Source: Musicola paradisiaca NCPPB 2511
GTDB lineage: Bacteria; Pseudomonadota; Gammaproteobacteria; Enterobacterales; Enterobacteriaceae
Direction of reading: 5' to 3'
DNA: 64,000 nucleotides
Assembly (NCBI RefSeq): GCF_000400505.1
Contig: NZ_CM001857.1
Location: 3,654,390 to 3,718,389, forward strand
The notes under the pieces were generated by a model, which was not told where the DNA came from, did no database searches, and worked only from the letters and a program-made list of their open reading frames with translations. Position numbers and translations under genes: made by a program. The stretch's first letter is position 1. Each line of letters begins with the position of its first letter. Shown here one piece after another: positions 54,205-64,000 of this stretch.

Positions 54205-54508
54205 AATTGATGCATCATCATGATTGACGGATAAGGGGTCGCGGTCGAATGTAAAACCGTTAAATCCGGTCAGGCGGAGAAACGCAAAGGAGAGTATTGC
54301 CGTTCCTTCGCCGACATCGGAATTTAGCTGAAAAACATTTGGCTGCCGCCCCTTGTTTGACCGCTCTCATTGCCCCACGCCATCCTGCCGCAACATCACG
54401 TTCTACCCAAACCAACCCGTATTTTGCCCTCTCGGTATAAAACATACGTTGTGACTTACCATCCTGCAGGTATAAAAACAGCCTCATCAACGCAATGCCA
54501 GAAACGAC

Positions 54509-54531
54509 AAAGGGCCGTTAAACGGCCCTTT
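54509..54531 (-). terminator. Terminator of ribB
   Basis: AAAGGGCCGTT / AACGGCCCTTT is a perfect 11-bp stem with a 1-nt centre, located 23 nt after the end of ribB on the minus strand. Confidence 0.8.
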
Positions 54532-54553
54532 GGTATTTTGGTAGCAGCCTCAA

Positions 54554-55207
54554 TCAGCTGGCTTTACGCTCGATATCCAGACGATACTGCACCAGATCCT
54601 CAATAGTCAGCACATGCATATTATGCTGTTTAGCAAAAGTGACGACTTCAGGCGCATGGGCCATAGAACCGTCGTCATTGGTCAGTTCGCACAACACACC
54701 GAACGGTTTGAGACCAGCCAGACGCATCAGATCCACAGTCGCTTCGGTATGGCCGCCGCGCACCAATACACCGCCAGGCTGTGCCCGCAGCGGGAACACA
54801 TGACCAGGGCGGTTCAGGTCGCTGGCACGCGCATCATCCGCAATAGCGGTTCGAATAGTCGTCAAACGATCCGCCGCAGACACGCCGGTAGTAACGCCCT
54901 CGGCCGCCTCAATCGTTACGGTGAATGCGGTCTGATAGTGGCTGGAGTTATTCTCCACCATCATCGGCAACTCGAGTTTCTGACGGCGTTCCTCTGTAAT
55001 ACACAGGCAGACGATACCGCTCCCGTGACGGATGGTTAACGCCATTTGTTCAACTGTCATATGCTCGGCGGAGAAGATCATGTCGCCTTCATTCTCACGA
55101 TCTTCATTATCCAGCACCAGCACACCCTGACCGTTGCGCAATGCGTCCAACGCACGTTCAACACGTTCGGAAGGAGTACCAAATTCGGAAAGTAATGTCT
55201 GATTCAT
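54554..55207 (-). CDS. ribB: RibB, 3,4-dihydroxy-2-butanone-4-phosphate synthase
   Basis: A 217-aa enzyme matching E. coli RibB. Motifs: [20 protein letters not shown] (acidic metal/substrate loop), [36 protein letters not shown] and [11 protein letters not shown]. It converts ribulose-5-phosphate to the C4 precursor of riboflavin plus formate. It is preceded by an FMN riboswitch and followed by a terminator, so it is monocistronic and flavin-repressed. Confidence 0.96.
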   Translation of the reverse strand: MNQTLLSEFGTPSERVERALDALRNGQGVLVLDNEDRENEGDMIFSAEHMTVEQMALTIRHGSGIVCLCITEERRQKLELPMMVENNSSHYQTAFTVTIEAAEGVTTGVSAADRLTTIRTAIADDARASDLNRPGHVFPLRAQPGGVLVRGGHTEATVDLMRLAGLKPFGVLCELTNDDGSMAHAPEVVTFAKQHNMHVLTIEDLVQYRLDIERKAS

Positions 55208-55326
55208 GGTAAAAAAACCTCACTGTTAATATGGATTACCAGAATCAGGGCGGACTTGAGGAGTTGCTCTTGCACCAAAAATGCAGAAACAAAATAAATA
55301 ACGCAGGCAGGCCGAAGCCTGACAGA

Positions 55327-55488
55327 TACCGCTACTCTCTCCCATCCGGACTATAACCGTCGGCCCCGGAATTTCACCGGATCTGCTGACCTCTAAACTG
55401 CCGAAGCAATCTGAGCGCTCGCGGGCTTCCAGCCTTGTATCAAGAACTGGTTTACCGCCGGTGGGGAATTACGCCCCGCCCTGAGAAT
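55327..55488 (-). ncRNA. FMN riboswitch (RFN element) of ribB
   Basis: Read on the minus strand, the region starts with CTCAGGGCGGGGCGTAATTC and CCCACCGGCGGTAAA, and ends with GATCCGGTGAAATTCCGGGG and GCCGACGGTTATAGTCCGGA plus TGGGAGAGAG. These are the conserved helices of the RFN aptamer. It lies in the 5' leader of ribB. Confidence 0.95.
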
Positions 55489-55650
55489 AAACGTGTCCAC
55501 TATAGCGCTAATAACCTGACCGGGCAATCAACAAGCAGCGCTCTGGATCGCAAAATATCAAGAAAAGCCATCACTTTTTGTTTATAGGATACAGGGCAGG
55601 CATTACACTTACGCCACGAACGACTCCGTCAAACAGTGCAGGAAAGTGTC

Positions 55651-55935
55651 ATGATTGACCCCAAGAAAATAGAGCAAATCGCGCGCCAGATGCAGGAGGC
55701 CATGCCGAAGGGCATTCGGGAATTTGGTGAAGATGTGGAGAAAAAAATCCGCCAGATACTGCAATCGCAGTTAACCAAGCTGGATCTGGTAGGTCGCGAA
55801 GAGTTTGACGTACAAACGCAGGTTCTGTTGCGCACGCGCGAAAAACTGGCGCTGCTGGAACAACGTATGGCCGCACTTGAAGCCAAAGCAGCCAACAGCG
55901 ACACCGCTCCCCAGCACATGCCGGAACAGCAGTGA
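55651..55935 (+). CDS. ubiK: UbiK, ubiquinone biosynthesis accessory factor (YqiC)
   Basis: A 94-aa protein. [20 protein letters not shown] at the start and a C-terminal coiled coil ([20 protein letters not shown]) match UbiK, which assists the ubiquinone-synthesis complex through UbiJ and membrane binding. The ATG at 55651 is preferred over one at 55636. It is divergent from ribB and convergent with yjeH. Confidence 0.92.
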   Translation: MIDPKKIEQIARQMQEAMPKGIREFGEDVEKKIRQILQSQLTKLDLVGREEFDVQTQVLLRTREKLALLEQRMAALEAKAANSDTAPQHMPEQQ

Positions 55936-55976
55936 TATACAACTGGGCAGAGCGATGGGCTCTGCCCGAAGTCCGG

Positions 55977-57245
55977 TTATTTCGCCACCAGGGCGTGTTT
56001 CCCCGACGGTAGCAGGCACCATAACGCCGCCAACATGCCGACTGCATACAGCGATTTTCCTCCCACCGTTAGCAGCAACAGCACGCAGAGCAGGCTTCCC
56101 ACTCCAGCCATTATTCTGGATCGCCCTTTCAGCAACTTATATCCCGCCATCATGCACAGCAGATAGATAAGAATAAAAATGCCGTTGGCATAGACGATAA
56201 GCTCAGACAACGGCAGACCAACCCAGTAAATAATCAGACAACACAACAGGCAGCAGCAGACGACAGCCGATAACGCATTGACCGGTGCCCGACCGCGAGA
56301 AAGCCGAGCCAACGCGCTATTCTCCGGCGCCTGTGACCATACCAATCGAGCAAATCCTTGCGTGTATATGTTCACGCTGGCAAAACAAGCCAGATAACCA
56401 ACGATACAGGCTACCCAAAGCGCCTGTTCACCGAACAGACTGACGACAATGCCGGGCAAAGACGCCGTCGCCGCTTGCTGCGGGCCATAAGCATCGAAGT
56501 GAAGCACAGCCACCGTGCAGCCCCAGTAAACTGCACCGGCCAGTAGCATGCCGATCAACAATGCGCGTGGAAAATCACGCTGCGGTGATTTGAATTCGGT
56601 CGCCAGATGCGCAAACGCCTCCAGCCCGACGAAACACCAGAACATGATCGACAACGCGCCCAGCATCTTTCCCATATCGATATCCGCTACGGCAATCCAT
56701 GGGATCTGCGAGAATTGGATGCCCCCCTTCCACCAGATGGCGACGACCAGCATTACCACCAACAACGCAATCAATGTCTGAACCATTGCGCTGGAACCGG
56801 CGCTGCGTAATCCCAATAGCCAGATGACGCCTAGCGTCAGCAACTGTATCGCCAGCAACCCAGAGGAGGAAAAACCGAACGCCGCCTGCCAGAATCCTGA
56901 TGCGATCTGCATGGCGGCAGGCAACCCGACGGGAATGACTGACAGAAACAGCCACCCGGTAACTCGGGCTAACCGCGGGCCAAACGCCAGGTGCACGAAA
57001 TGAGCGGCACCGCCTGCATTAGGAAAGTGCCGTCCCAGCGCAGCGAAAGCGATCGCCACCGGGAATACCAACGTAATCAACAATGGCCACGCCCACAGGC
57101 TTTCGCCCTGGGCCTGACCGGCAACCAACGCCGGTACGGCAAAAACACCGGTTCCCAACAATGAGGTGGATAACAGCCCAATCCCCTGAATCAACCCCAG
57201 TTCTTGTTTTAATGTCTCTTTTCCTGCCACACCACACCCTGTCAT
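55977..57245 (-). CDS. yjeH: YjeH, L-methionine/branched-chain amino-acid exporter
   Basis: A 422-aa APC-family transporter with about 12 hydrophobic segments. LKQELGLIQGIGLLSTSLLG near the start and MFWCFVGLEAFAHLATEFKS in the middle correspond closely to E. coli YjeH, which exports methionine and branched-chain amino acids. The N-terminal extension before LKQELG may begin slightly downstream of 57245. Confidence 0.9.
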   Translation of the reverse strand: MTGCGVAGKETLKQELGLIQGIGLLSTSLLGTGVFAVPALVAGQAQGESLWAWPLLITLVFPVAIAFAALGRHFPNAGGAAHFVHLAFGPRLARVTGWLFLSVIPVGLPAAMQIASGFWQAAFGFSSSGLLAIQLLTLGVIWLLGLRSAGSSAMVQTLIALLVVMLVVAIWWKGGIQFSQIPWIAVADIDMGKMLGALSIMFWCFVGLEAFAHLATEFKSPQRDFPRALLIGMLLAGAVYWGCTVAVLHFDAYGPQQAATASLPGIVVSLFGEQALWVACIVGYLACFASVNIYTQGFARLVWSQAPENSALARLSRGRAPVNALSAVVCCCLLCCLIIYWVGLPLSELIVYANGIFILIYLLCMMAGYKLLKGRSRIMAGVGSLLCVLLLLTVGGKSLYAVGMLAALWCLLPSGKHALVAK

Positions 57246-57448
57246 TCACCATGACCGCCAACGGTTGAATCCTCTGCCGACGCATCAATCACATTCAGTA
57301 AAACCCGCTTTTATAAAAGGCAGCGTTGAGCTCACCCCATAGCGTCGCACTAGAAAAACTCAGCCGCTCCAGAAATCTTAAAATTCAAACACCAATCGGG
57401 CAGAACCCAAACCGTTGGCGGCTAAACCATTTTCGGTTGGCCCATAAA

Positions 57449-57471
57449 AAAACCCCCAAAGCCGGGGGTTT
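57449..57471 (-). terminator. Terminator of zipA
   Basis: AAACCCCC and GGGGGTTT form the stem around CAAAGCC. The A-run to the left gives U-run on the minus strand; it lies 20 nt after the zipA stop. Confidence 0.8.
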
Positions 57472-57490
57472 ACGGAAAACGCTGACAACA

Positions 57491-58447
57491 TCAGCTATTT
57501 CGAACCCGCAACACTTCGCGGATGCGGGATTTGTAGACCTCCACCTTCTGTGGAGTCAGCAGGCGACGCTCCTCATCCAGCACAATGCCACCAATATCGT
57601 CGGCAATGCGCTGGGCTGACTGCAGCATCAATTTGAAATTCTGGCTGGCGTCGCCATAGGACGGCACCATCATGAAGATGGATATGCCCGGCGTGGTGAA
57701 CTCGGACATCGCGTCAATATTGAACGACCCAGGCTTAACCATGTTCGCCAAGCTAAACAGCACCGGCCCGCTGCCGGATGGATTCACATGACGATGGAAA
57801 ATATTCATTTCGCCAAACTGGAAACCCGCCTGAAGAATGCTCTGCAGCAATAACTCACCGCCGATGACGCCGCCCTGATGTGCGGCCACATGCAACACCA
57901 GCACGGTCTCTTGCACTGACTCCAGCGCGTCGGTCGCCGAAGTTGGCGCCTCATCATAGGCAATCGGATTTGGTTGCTCATGCTCATCCTGCTCAGAGGC
58001 AGGTGCAAAGGTTTCCTGCGGAGTCGAAACCGGCGGCTGATAGGACGGTTCAGAATGCGGTATGACGCGAGAATCCTGTTCCGTCGTCGCACGTTGGCCG
58101 ACGATGGGCTCAGGAGCATCCAGCAACGGATCGTAACCTGACGAAGAAGGGGATGCCCCTTGCGAACGAGACGACGGACGCTCGTCCTGCGAGCTCGGAG
58201 ATTGAGGATGATAACTGCCCAGTGAAGGTTCGCCATGGGTACGCGCGCTGCGCACTCGCACTTCTCCGACGCCTTCATCAGGTTCATCAGCCGGCGTTTC
58301 TTCACGCTTCGACTTCAGACGTTTCACAGGGCGATCGCGGAAGAGGGACGAGCGTTCCTTACGGCTTGTCCATAGACCATGCAGTAACAGTGCTATAATT
58401 GCGATCGCGCCAACAACGATTAAGATCAGACGCAGGTCCTGCATCAT
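57491..58447 (-). CDS. zipA: ZipA, cell division protein
   Basis: A 318-aa bitopic protein. [20 protein letters not shown] is the N-terminal membrane anchor, followed by the charged [16 protein letters not shown], a long Pro/Gln/Glu-rich linker (about residues 50-185) and the C-terminal FtsZ-binding domain ([20 protein letters not shown], then [18 protein letters not shown]). The start at 58447 matches orthologues. It is divergent from cysZ, the conserved enterobacterial order. Confidence 0.95.
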   Translation of the reverse strand: MMQDLRLILIVVGAIAIIALLLHGLWTSRKERSSLFRDRPVKRLKSKREETPADEPDEGVGEVRVRSARTHGEPSLGSYHPQSPSSQDERPSSRSQGASPSSSGYDPLLDAPEPIVGQRATTEQDSRVIPHSEPSYQPPVSTPQETFAPASEQDEHEQPNPIAYDEAPTSATDALESVQETVLVLHVAAHQGGVIGGELLLQSILQAGFQFGEMNIFHRHVNPSGSGPVLFSLANMVKPGSFNIDAMSEFTTPGISIFMMVPSYGDASQNFKLMLQSAQRIADDIGGIVLDEERRLLTPQKVEVYKSRIREVLRVRNS

Positions 58448-58667
58448 TGCTATCCCGGTTATTCCAAACATTGCCACTACGGCAAATACACATATCTCTA
58501 ACTGTATTTGCCTGTGTACCCAAGTGCAAGCGCGGCCGATAGTTTATGACAATAAAGATAGACGTGGCGCATTTTTTTGCTGACTTTTCACACAAATCCT
58601 ATCTGGCTTGTTGAAAATCATCCCTATATGATGCCGTAACCCGCATTTTCACGGTAAGAACGGTACA

Positions 58668-59438
58668 ATGACGCACAAACAACAAGTTGATAATTCACGC
58701 AGTGGTTTCCATTACTTCATGAAAGGCTGGGAATTACTTGCTCTTCCCGGTATCCGCCGCTTTGTCATCCTTCCCTTGCTGGTCAACATCCTGTTGATGG
58801 GCGCGGCGTTCTGGTGGCTGTTCCACCAATTGGGAACCTGGATTCCTCTGTTGATGAGCCACATCCCCGACTGGCTGCAATGGCTCAGCTATCTGATCTG
58901 GCCTCTGGTGACGGTTTCTATCCTGCTGGTATTCAGCTACTTTTTCAGCACCATCACCAACTTGATCGCAGCGCCGTTTAACGGCTTATTGGCAGAACAG
59001 CTGGAAGCACGTCTGACCGGCCATACGCCGCCCTCAAGCGGATTACTGGATATCCTTAAAGACGTTCCTCGCATCATGCGACGCGAAATGCAGAAATTGG
59101 CCTATTATTTACCCAGGGCGTTGGTGCTCGTTCTGCTCTACTTTATTCCCGGCATAGGCCAGACGCTGATTCCCGTAATCTGGTTCCTGTTCAGCGCCTG
59201 GATGCTGGCGGTGCAATATTGCGACTACCCTTTTGATAACCACAAGATCAGTTTCCCGGTCATGCGGCAAGCGCTGCGTCAGCATAAAATCGCCAATCTA
59301 CAGTTGGGTTCGCTGATCAGCCTGTGCACCATGGTGCCGCTGCTCAATTTGCTCATCATGCCGGTCGCTGTATGCGCTGCAACCTCCATGTGGGTTGATC
59401 GTTATCGTCATCTTTCCGCCACGGCGAATAGACGCTAA
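58668..59438 (+). CDS. cysZ: CysZ, sulfate permease
   Basis: A 256-aa membrane protein. [20 protein letters not shown] at the start and [20 protein letters not shown] in the middle are typical for CysZ, which imports sulfate for cysteine biosynthesis. cysK follows after 143 nt. Divergent from zipA. Confidence 0.94.
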   Translation: MTHKQQVDNSRSGFHYFMKGWELLALPGIRRFVILPLLVNILLMGAAFWWLFHQLGTWIPLLMSHIPDWLQWLSYLIWPLVTVSILLVFSYFFSTITNLIAAPFNGLLAEQLEARLTGHTPPSSGLLDILKDVPRIMRREMQKLAYYLPRALVLVLLYFIPGIGQTLIPVIWFLFSAWMLAVQYCDYPFDNHKISFPVMRQALRQHKIANLQLGSLISLCTMVPLLNLLIMPVAVCAATSMWVDRYRHLSATANRR

Positions 59439-59581
59439 TCGGAGCGAACTATGCAGGAAAATGATGAAAACATATTTCCTCAGAACATAACGATATAGCG
59501 ATTCTTTACTTCACTGGCTGTCTCGAACGAGTATTCTCTCTAGCGTTCGCAAAAATTTCATACAGTTATTAAGGACGGGCT

Positions 59582-60550
59582 ATGAGCAAGATCTACGAAG
59601 ACAACTCTTTCACAATCGGCCATACGCCGCTGGTTCGCCTCAATCGTATCGGTAACGGACGTATCCTGGCCAAGGTGGAATCTCGCAATCCGAGTTTCAG
59701 CGTAAAATGCCGTATCGGCGCCAACATGATTTGGGACGCCGAAAAACGCGGCCTACTGAAACCGGGCATTGAGCTCGTAGAGCCCACCAGTGGAAATACC
59801 GGCATCGCGCTGGCCTATGTTGCCGCCGCGCGTGGTTACAAACTGACGCTGACCATGCCGGAAACCATGAGTCTGGAACGCCGTAAGCTGCTGAAAGCCT
59901 TGGGTGCCAATTTGGTGCTGACCGAAGGCGCCAAGGGAATGAAAGGCGCTATCGCCAAAGCCGAGGAAATCGTCGCCAGCGACCCGCAGCGTTATTTGAT
60001 ACTGCAGCAGTTCAGCAATCCCGCCAACCCTGAAATCCACGAGAAAACCACCGGCCCGGAAATCTGGGAAGATACCGACGGCCAGATTGACGTATTTATT
60101 GCCGGCGTCGGTACCGGCGGTACCTTGACCGGCGTCAGTCGCTATATCAAGAACACTCAGGGGAAAGCCATTACGGCGGTTGCGGTGGAGCCTGCCGACT
60201 CCCCGGTTATCAGCCAGGCATTGGCAGGCGAAGAAATCAAACCGGGCCCACATAAGATTCAGGGCATCGGCGCAGGTTTCATCCCGGCGAACTTGGATCT
60301 GACACTGATTGACCGCGTAGAAAAAATCAGCAATGACGACGCGATTAATACCGCGCGTCGTCTGATGGAAGAAGAAGGCATTCTAGCCGGGATCTCTTCT
60401 GGCGCGGCGGTCGCTGCAGCCCTAAATCTGTTGAAGGAAGAGGCGTTCGCCGACAAAACCATCGTGGTTATTCTGCCGTCTTCCGGTGAGCGCTACCTGA
60501 GTACCGCGCTGTTTGCCGATCTGTTTACCGAACAGGAATTACAGCAGTAA
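59582..60550 (+). CDS. cysK: CysK, cysteine synthase A
   Basis: A 322-aa PLP enzyme. The PLP lysine is K42 in [29 protein letters not shown] and [15 protein letters not shown] are the substrate and phosphate loops. It makes L-cysteine from O-acetylserine and sulfide. A terminator follows (60579-60606), and ptsH begins about 400 nt later. Confidence 0.96.
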   Translation: MSKIYEDNSFTIGHTPLVRLNRIGNGRILAKVESRNPSFSVKCRIGANMIWDAEKRGLLKPGIELVEPTSGNTGIALAYVAAARGYKLTLTMPETMSLERRKLLKALGANLVLTEGAKGMKGAIAKAEEIVASDPQRYLILQQFSNPANPEIHEKTTGPEIWEDTDGQIDVFIAGVGTGGTLTGVSRYIKNTQGKAITAVAVEPADSPVISQALAGEEIKPGPHKIQGIGAGFIPANLDLTLIDRVEKISNDDAINTARRLMEEEGILAGISSGAAVAAALNLLKEEAFADKTIVVILPSSGERYLSTALFADLFTEQELQQ

Positions 60551-60578
60551 CCCCCGACGAATAGTTAATTCACGGTTA

Positions 60579-60606
60579 AAAAAGCACCCTCCGGGGTGCT
60601 TTTTTG
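60579..60606 (+). terminator. Terminator of cysK
   Basis: AAAAAAGCACCC / GGGTGCTTTTTT form a long stem with a short TCCG-type loop, 29 nt after the cysK stop. Confidence 0.9.
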
Positions 60607-60965
60607 TGGCGGACTTCAAACTTTATATCACTTCTCCATTGCTTTTCCGGGGCAGGTTTAGTATTTAACCGGTCAATTATTTTGATGCGTAAAATTAATA
60701 TCAGCCGATGCCCTCAAATGCGGCACTCGTCTTACCAGGATGATTCGACACGGCCGGGTCGAATCCATCCGCCACAAGGCGAACCGTAATCACTCGGGTG
60801 TTTCTTGCCGATATTCGACCAGGGCGACGCAGCAACGTTTCCTTAACCACGCATCCCGGCCGGCTCTGACTCCGTTCAGGGCTAACAGTCAGGCTAAAGT
60901 TCGGTACATACACTAAACTTTAGTGCCGTTATATAAATCTTATGCAACAAGTTGGGGAAAACAGA
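60607..60965. promoter_or_regulatory. Upstream regulatory region of ptsHI-crr
   Basis: About 360 nt with no supported gene between the cysK terminator and ptsH. In related enterobacteria it carries the multiple promoters and CRP/Mlc control of pts, but I could not assign individual sites by eye. Confidence 0.45.
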
Positions 60966-61223
60966 ATGTTCCAGCAAGAAGTGACTATCACCGCTCCAAA
61001 TGGTCTGCACACCCGTCCCGCTGCCCAGTTCGTGAAAGAAGCCAAAGCTTTCGCCTCTGAAATCAACGTTACGTCCAACGGCAAAAGTGCCAGCGCTAAA
61101 AGCCTGTTTAAATTGCAGACCCTCGGGCTGACACAAGGTACCGTAGTAACCATCTCCGCCGAGGGCGAAGATGAAAAAAATGCCGTTGAGCATCTGGTCA
61201 AACTGATGGCTGAGCTTGAGTAA
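60966..61223 (+). CDS. ptsH: HPr, phosphocarrier protein
   Basis: An 85-aa HPr. The phospho-accepting His15 is in [14 protein letters not shown], and Ser46 is in [14 protein letters not shown]. The start is the ATG at 60966; an earlier in-frame ATG at 60942 is not used in orthologues. It transfers phosphate from enzyme I to the PTS permeases and to PRD regulators such as the ones at 17393-25000. First gene of ptsHI-crr. Confidence 0.97.
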   Translation: MFQQEVTITAPNGLHTRPAAQFVKEAKAFASEINVTSNGKSASAKSLFKLQTLGLTQGTVVTISAEGEDEKNAVEHLVKLMAELE

Positions 61224-61271
61224 TACAGCCTGTTTTCTTTGGTGAACATCAGAATACAGTAAGGTAGGGTT

Positions 61272-62999
61272 ATGATTTCAGGCATATTAGTATCACCGGG
61301 TATCGCTTTTGGTACGGCACTGCTGCTGAAGGATGAAGAAATCATCCTTAACCGTAAAAAGATCGCTGCCGATCAGGTTGAACAGGAAATCGAACGTTTC
61401 CTGAGCGGTCGTGCCAAGGCATCACTTCAGCTGGAAGCCATCAAGAAGAAAGCGGCGGAAACGCTTGGCCCGGAAAAAGAAGCCATCTTCGAAGGGCACA
61501 TCATGCTGTTGGAAGATGAAGAGTTCGAGCAGGAAATCATAACCCTGATTAAAGACGATCATGCGTCTGCCGACTCCGCAGCGTTTTCCGTCATCGAAAG
61601 CCAGGCCAAAGCGCTGGAAGAGTTGGATGACGAGTACCTGAAAGAACGCGCCGCCGACATGCGCGATATCGGTAAACGTTTACTGAAAAACATTCTCGGC
61701 ATGAACATTGTCGATCTGGGCGACATCCAGGATGAAGTGATTCTGATCGCCAAGGATCTGACCCCGTCCGAAACCGCGCAGTTAAACCTGAACAAGGTGC
61801 TGGGTTTTATTACTGACATCGGCGGCCGTACTTCCCATACCTCCATCATGGCCCGCTCGCTTGAACTGCCGGCCATTGTGGGCACCACCGATGCCACCCA
61901 AAAGATCAAAAACGGCGATTTTCTGATCATTGACGGGGTAAACAATCAGATTTACCAAAATCCTGAACAGGACGTTATCGAAAAGCTCAAGGCGATTCAG
62001 GAACAGTACAACACCGAGAAGTATGAACTCGCCAAACTGAAAGATCTGCCGGCCATCACGCTGGACGGCCATCAGGTTGAGGTTTGCGCCAATATCGGCA
62101 CCGTGCGCGATATCGCTGGCGCCGAACGTAACGGCGCCGAGGGTGTCGGTCTGTACCGCACCGAATTCCTGTTTATGGATCGCGATGCGCTGCCGACGGA
62201 AGAAGAGCAGTTCCATGCCTACAAAGCCGTAGCCGAAGCCATGGGCGCGCAGGCTGTCATTGTTCGTACCATGGATATCGGTGGTGACAAAGATCTGCCG
62301 TACATGGATCTGCCGAAGGAAGAGAACCCATTCCTTGGCTGGCGTGCAATCCGCATTTGTTTGGATCGTAAAGAAATTCTTCATTCTCAGCTGCGCGCTA
62401 TCCTGCGTGCGTCTGCGTTTGGCAAATTACGCATCATGTTCCCGATGATCATCTCCGTGGAAGAAGTGCGTACTCTGAAAGCGGAATTGGAGATGCTCAA
62501 AGCCCAGTTGCGTGCGGAAAACAAAACATTTGATGAGACGATCGAAGTGGGCGTCATGGTGGAAACGCCGGCGGCCGCGGCTATCGCTCATCATTTGGCG
62601 AAGGAAGTTGATTTCTTTAGTATTGGGACAAACGACCTGACCCAGTATACTCTGGCGGTGGATCGCGGTAACGAGCTGATTTCCCATCTCTACAACCCGA
62701 TGTCCCCGGCGGTATTGACCCTGATCAAGCAGGTAATCGACGCTTCTCACGCGGAAGGTAAGTGGACCGGTATGTGCGGTGAGCTTGCTGGCGACGAACG
62801 TGCTACACTACTGCTGTTGGGGATGGGGCTGGATGAATTCAGCATGAGTGCGATCTCGATTCCTCGCATCAAGAAAATTATCCGTAATGCCAATTACGAA
62901 GATGCGAAAGCGCTGGCGGAACAGGCGTTAGCTCAGCCGACAGCAGAAGAGTTGAGCAGTCTGGTAAGCCGGTTCATTAAAGAAAAGACACTTTGCTGA
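61272..62999 (+). CDS. ptsI: Enzyme I of the phosphotransferase system
   Basis: A 575-aa enzyme I. The active His189 is in [18 protein letters not shown]-binding stretches include [15 protein letters not shown], and the C-terminal catalytic Cys lies in [14 protein letters not shown]. It autophosphorylates with PEP and passes phosphate to HPr. Located 48 nt after ptsH and 41 nt before crr. Confidence 0.97.
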   Translation: MISGILVSPGIAFGTALLLKDEEIILNRKKIAADQVEQEIERFLSGRAKASLQLEAIKKKAAETLGPEKEAIFEGHIMLLEDEEFEQEIITLIKDDHASADSAAFSVIESQAKALEELDDEYLKERAADMRDIGKRLLKNILGMNIVDLGDIQDEVILIAKDLTPSETAQLNLNKVLGFITDIGGRTSHTSIMARSLELPAIVGTTDATQKIKNGDFLIIDGVNNQIYQNPEQDVIEKLKAIQEQYNTEKYELAKLKDLPAITLDGHQVEVCANIGTVRDIAGAERNGAEGVGLYRTEFLFMDRDALPTEEEQFHAYKAVAEAMGAQAVIVRTMDIGGDKDLPYMDLPKEENPFLGWRAIRICLDRKEILHSQLRAILRASAFGKLRIMFPMIISVEEVRTLKAELEMLKAQLRAENKTFDETIEVGVMVETPAAAAIAHHLAKEVDFFSIGTNDLTQYTLAVDRGNELISHLYNPMSPAVLTLIKQVIDASHAEGKWTGMCGELAGDERATLLLLGMGLDEFSMSAISIPRIKKIIRNANYEDAKALAEQALAQPTAEELSSLVSRFIKEKTLC

Positions 63000-63040
63000 T
63001 ACCGCTATGCTGGCCCAATATTAATGCTTAGGAGAGAATC

Positions 63041-63550
63041 ATGGGTTTGTTCGATAAGCTGAAATCTCTGGTTTCTGATGACAAAAAAAGCACCGGCAGC
63101 ATTGAAATCATTGCACCGTTGTCAGGTGAAATCGTCAATATTGAAGATGTGCCTGACGTAGTTTTTGCCGAGAAAATCGTGGGGGATGGCATTGCCATCA
63201 AACCGACCGGTAACAAAATGGTGGCGCCGGTAGACGGCACTATCGGTAAAATTTTCGAAACCAATCATGCTTTTTCCATCGAATCAGACAGTGGTATCGA
63301 ACTTTTCGTTCACTTCGGTATTGATACGGTTGAATTGAAAGGCGAAGGTTTCAAACGCATTGCGGAAGAAGGCCAGCGCGTCAAAACAGGCGACGTCGTG
63401 ATTGAATTTGATTTGCCGTTGTTGGAAGAAAAAGCCAAATCGACTCTGACTCCTGTGGTCATTTCCAATATGGATGAAATCAAGGAGTTGACCAAGCTGA
63501 GCGGTACTGTTGTAGTCGGTGAAACACCGGTTATCCGCATCAAGAAATAA
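63041..63550 (+). CDS. crr: Enzyme IIA-glucose (Crr)
   Basis: A 169-aa EIIA-Glc. The phospho-His is in [15 protein letters not shown] (near residue 90), and a second conserved His is in [11 protein letters not shown] (near 75). It relays phosphate to glucose-type EIIBs, controls adenylate cyclase and mediates inducer exclusion. Last gene of ptsHI-crr; terminator at 63579-63608. Confidence 0.97.
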   Translation: MGLFDKLKSLVSDDKKSTGSIEIIAPLSGEIVNIEDVPDVVFAEKIVGDGIAIKPTGNKMVAPVDGTIGKIFETNHAFSIESDSGIELFVHFGIDTVELKGEGFKRIAEEGQRVKTGDVVIEFDLPLLEEKAKSTLTPVVISNMDEIKELTKLSGTVVVGETPVIRIKK

Positions 63551-63578
63551 CGGTTAGCGCCGCGAAATACGTTTGCAG

Positions 63579-63608
63579 ACGCCGCCCTTGCTCATGCCGG
63601 GGCGGCGT
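63579..63608 (+). terminator. Terminator of ptsHI-crr
   Basis: ACGCCGCCC / GGGCGGCGT form a perfect 9-bp stem, followed by a T-run. Confidence 0.9.
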
Positions 63609-63620
63609 TTTTTTGGCGAA

Positions 63621-63660
63621 CGGAAAACTATCTCAGTTCTCGGAAAACTATCTCAGTTCT
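63621..63660. repeat. Perfect 20-bp tandem duplication
   Basis: CGGAAAACTATCTCAGTTCT occurs twice in a row, directly after the crr terminator. No function is apparent; slippage is the likely origin. Confidence 0.85.
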
Positions 63661-63852
63661 CAGTGTAGGGATGTTCATCCATTGTGCTGACAATCAACAG
63701 AGCGTGATTACCGCCTGCGGAGGCTAACGCCAGGCAGCATGCTCTGGCGTCATACACGGATCAGTTCAAGATGCCGCCATCCCCCAAACACCGTGGCCCG
63801 CCGCAACGGACTTCGGTTCGCCTACGGATAGCGAACTCTCAATCATAACCCA
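63661..63852. other. Intergenic region without a supported gene
   Basis: It lies between the crr terminator and duplication and the 3' end of the sensor kinase gene. No repeat, RNA or terminator was recognised. Confidence 0.4.
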
Positions 63853-64000
63853 TCAATTATCAAGGGATTGCCAAATGGGTAGGCAGATGCGAATCAGCAA
63901 ACCGCCTGATTCACGATTCTCAGCCTCAATCCTGCCGCCATGGGCCAGCACTGCCTTGCGGGCGATCGCTAACCCTAAACCGTAGCCTTTGCCGGACTGA
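63853..64000 (-). CDS. Histidine sensor kinase, C-terminal fragment (gene continues beyond the window)
   Basis: Read on the minus strand from the right edge, the frame encodes GKGYGLGLAIARKAVLAHGG, then RIEAENRESGG and CLPIW, ending with LDN and a TGA at 63853-63855. The G-G-G motif (G2 box) and following strand-helix are typical of the HATPase_c domain of CpxA/PfeS-type sensor kinases. The input signal and partner regulator lie outside the window. Confidence 0.85.
   Translation of the reverse strand, partial: QSGKGYGLGLAIARKAVLAHGGRIEAENRESGGLLIRICLPIWQSLDN

Overview
The window reads as a chromosomal segment of a plant-associated member of the Enterobacterales, most likely Dickeya or a close relative in the Pectobacteriaceae. 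The evidence is the enterobacterial housekeeping order at the right end (ubiK, yjeH, zipA, cysZ, cysK, ptsH-ptsI-crr), ERIC-type repeats, high-GC codon usage, and a large load of iron-uptake, sugar-uptake and ester/aromatic-type accessory genes. The genus is an inference, not a proof. No rRNA, tRNA, CRISPR array, complete IS element or intact prophage was seen.

Region 1 (1-13000) is an iron-acquisition island. A NIS (citrate-type) siderophore operon runs rightward: an unidentified partial gene, a IucA/IucC synthetase broken by a one-base frameshift, an MFS exporter, a second IucA/IucC synthetase and a PLP decarboxylase. A periplasmic siderophore-binding protein and a convergent TonB-dependent receptor follow. 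The receptor and the divergent efeUOB ferrous/acid iron importer share an intergenic region with two Fur-box-like sites. Region 2 (13000-17400) holds a small cystatin-like protein, a PNPOx-type split-barrel protein, a TauE/SafE permease, a Nudix hydrolase and a LysR regulator.

Region 3 (17393-25112) is a leftward operon of an incompletely understood catabolic system: a stand-alone PRD protein, an SFCGS glycine-rich protein, DUF4312 (frameshifted), the membrane proteins DUF4311 and DUF4310, an amidohydrolase/deacetylase, a DgaE-type ammonia lyase, a DgaF-type aldolase and a PRD/EIIB/EIIA regulator. It has PTS-type regulators but no recognisable PTS permease. A palindromic operator candidate lies just upstream. 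A tandem ERIC array (25577-25953) separates it from a BisC-family molybdoenzyme and yqhA.

Region 4 (29000-36200) holds an Icd-like phage remnant, a three-gene cassette (HTH regulator, VUT/YhhQ queuosine-precursor transporter, QueF paralogue), dmlR/dmlA-like genes and an mdtG-like exporter. Region 5 (36300-42200) is a carbohydrate-type ABC importer (one permease frameshifted) with an MBL-fold hydrolase and a LacI regulator. Region 6 (42300-50400) holds a small hypothetical gene, a LysR regulator divergent from a secreted BD-FAE-type esterase, and then a respiratory module: NrfC-like Fe-S protein, NrfD-like quinol oxidase, MFS transporter, flavinylated FMN-binding protein and FAD-dependent periplasmic reductase.

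Region 7 (50400-64000) is mostly core genome: alkB, an AlkA-type glycosylase, a MITE-like ERIC-ended element, fumA, ribB with its FMN riboswitch, ubiK, yjeH, zipA, cysZ, cysK, ptsHI-crr, and the 3' end of a sensor kinase on the minus strand. Three single-base indels next to short homopolymers interrupt otherwise intact genes. They may be real lesions or residual sequencing errors.
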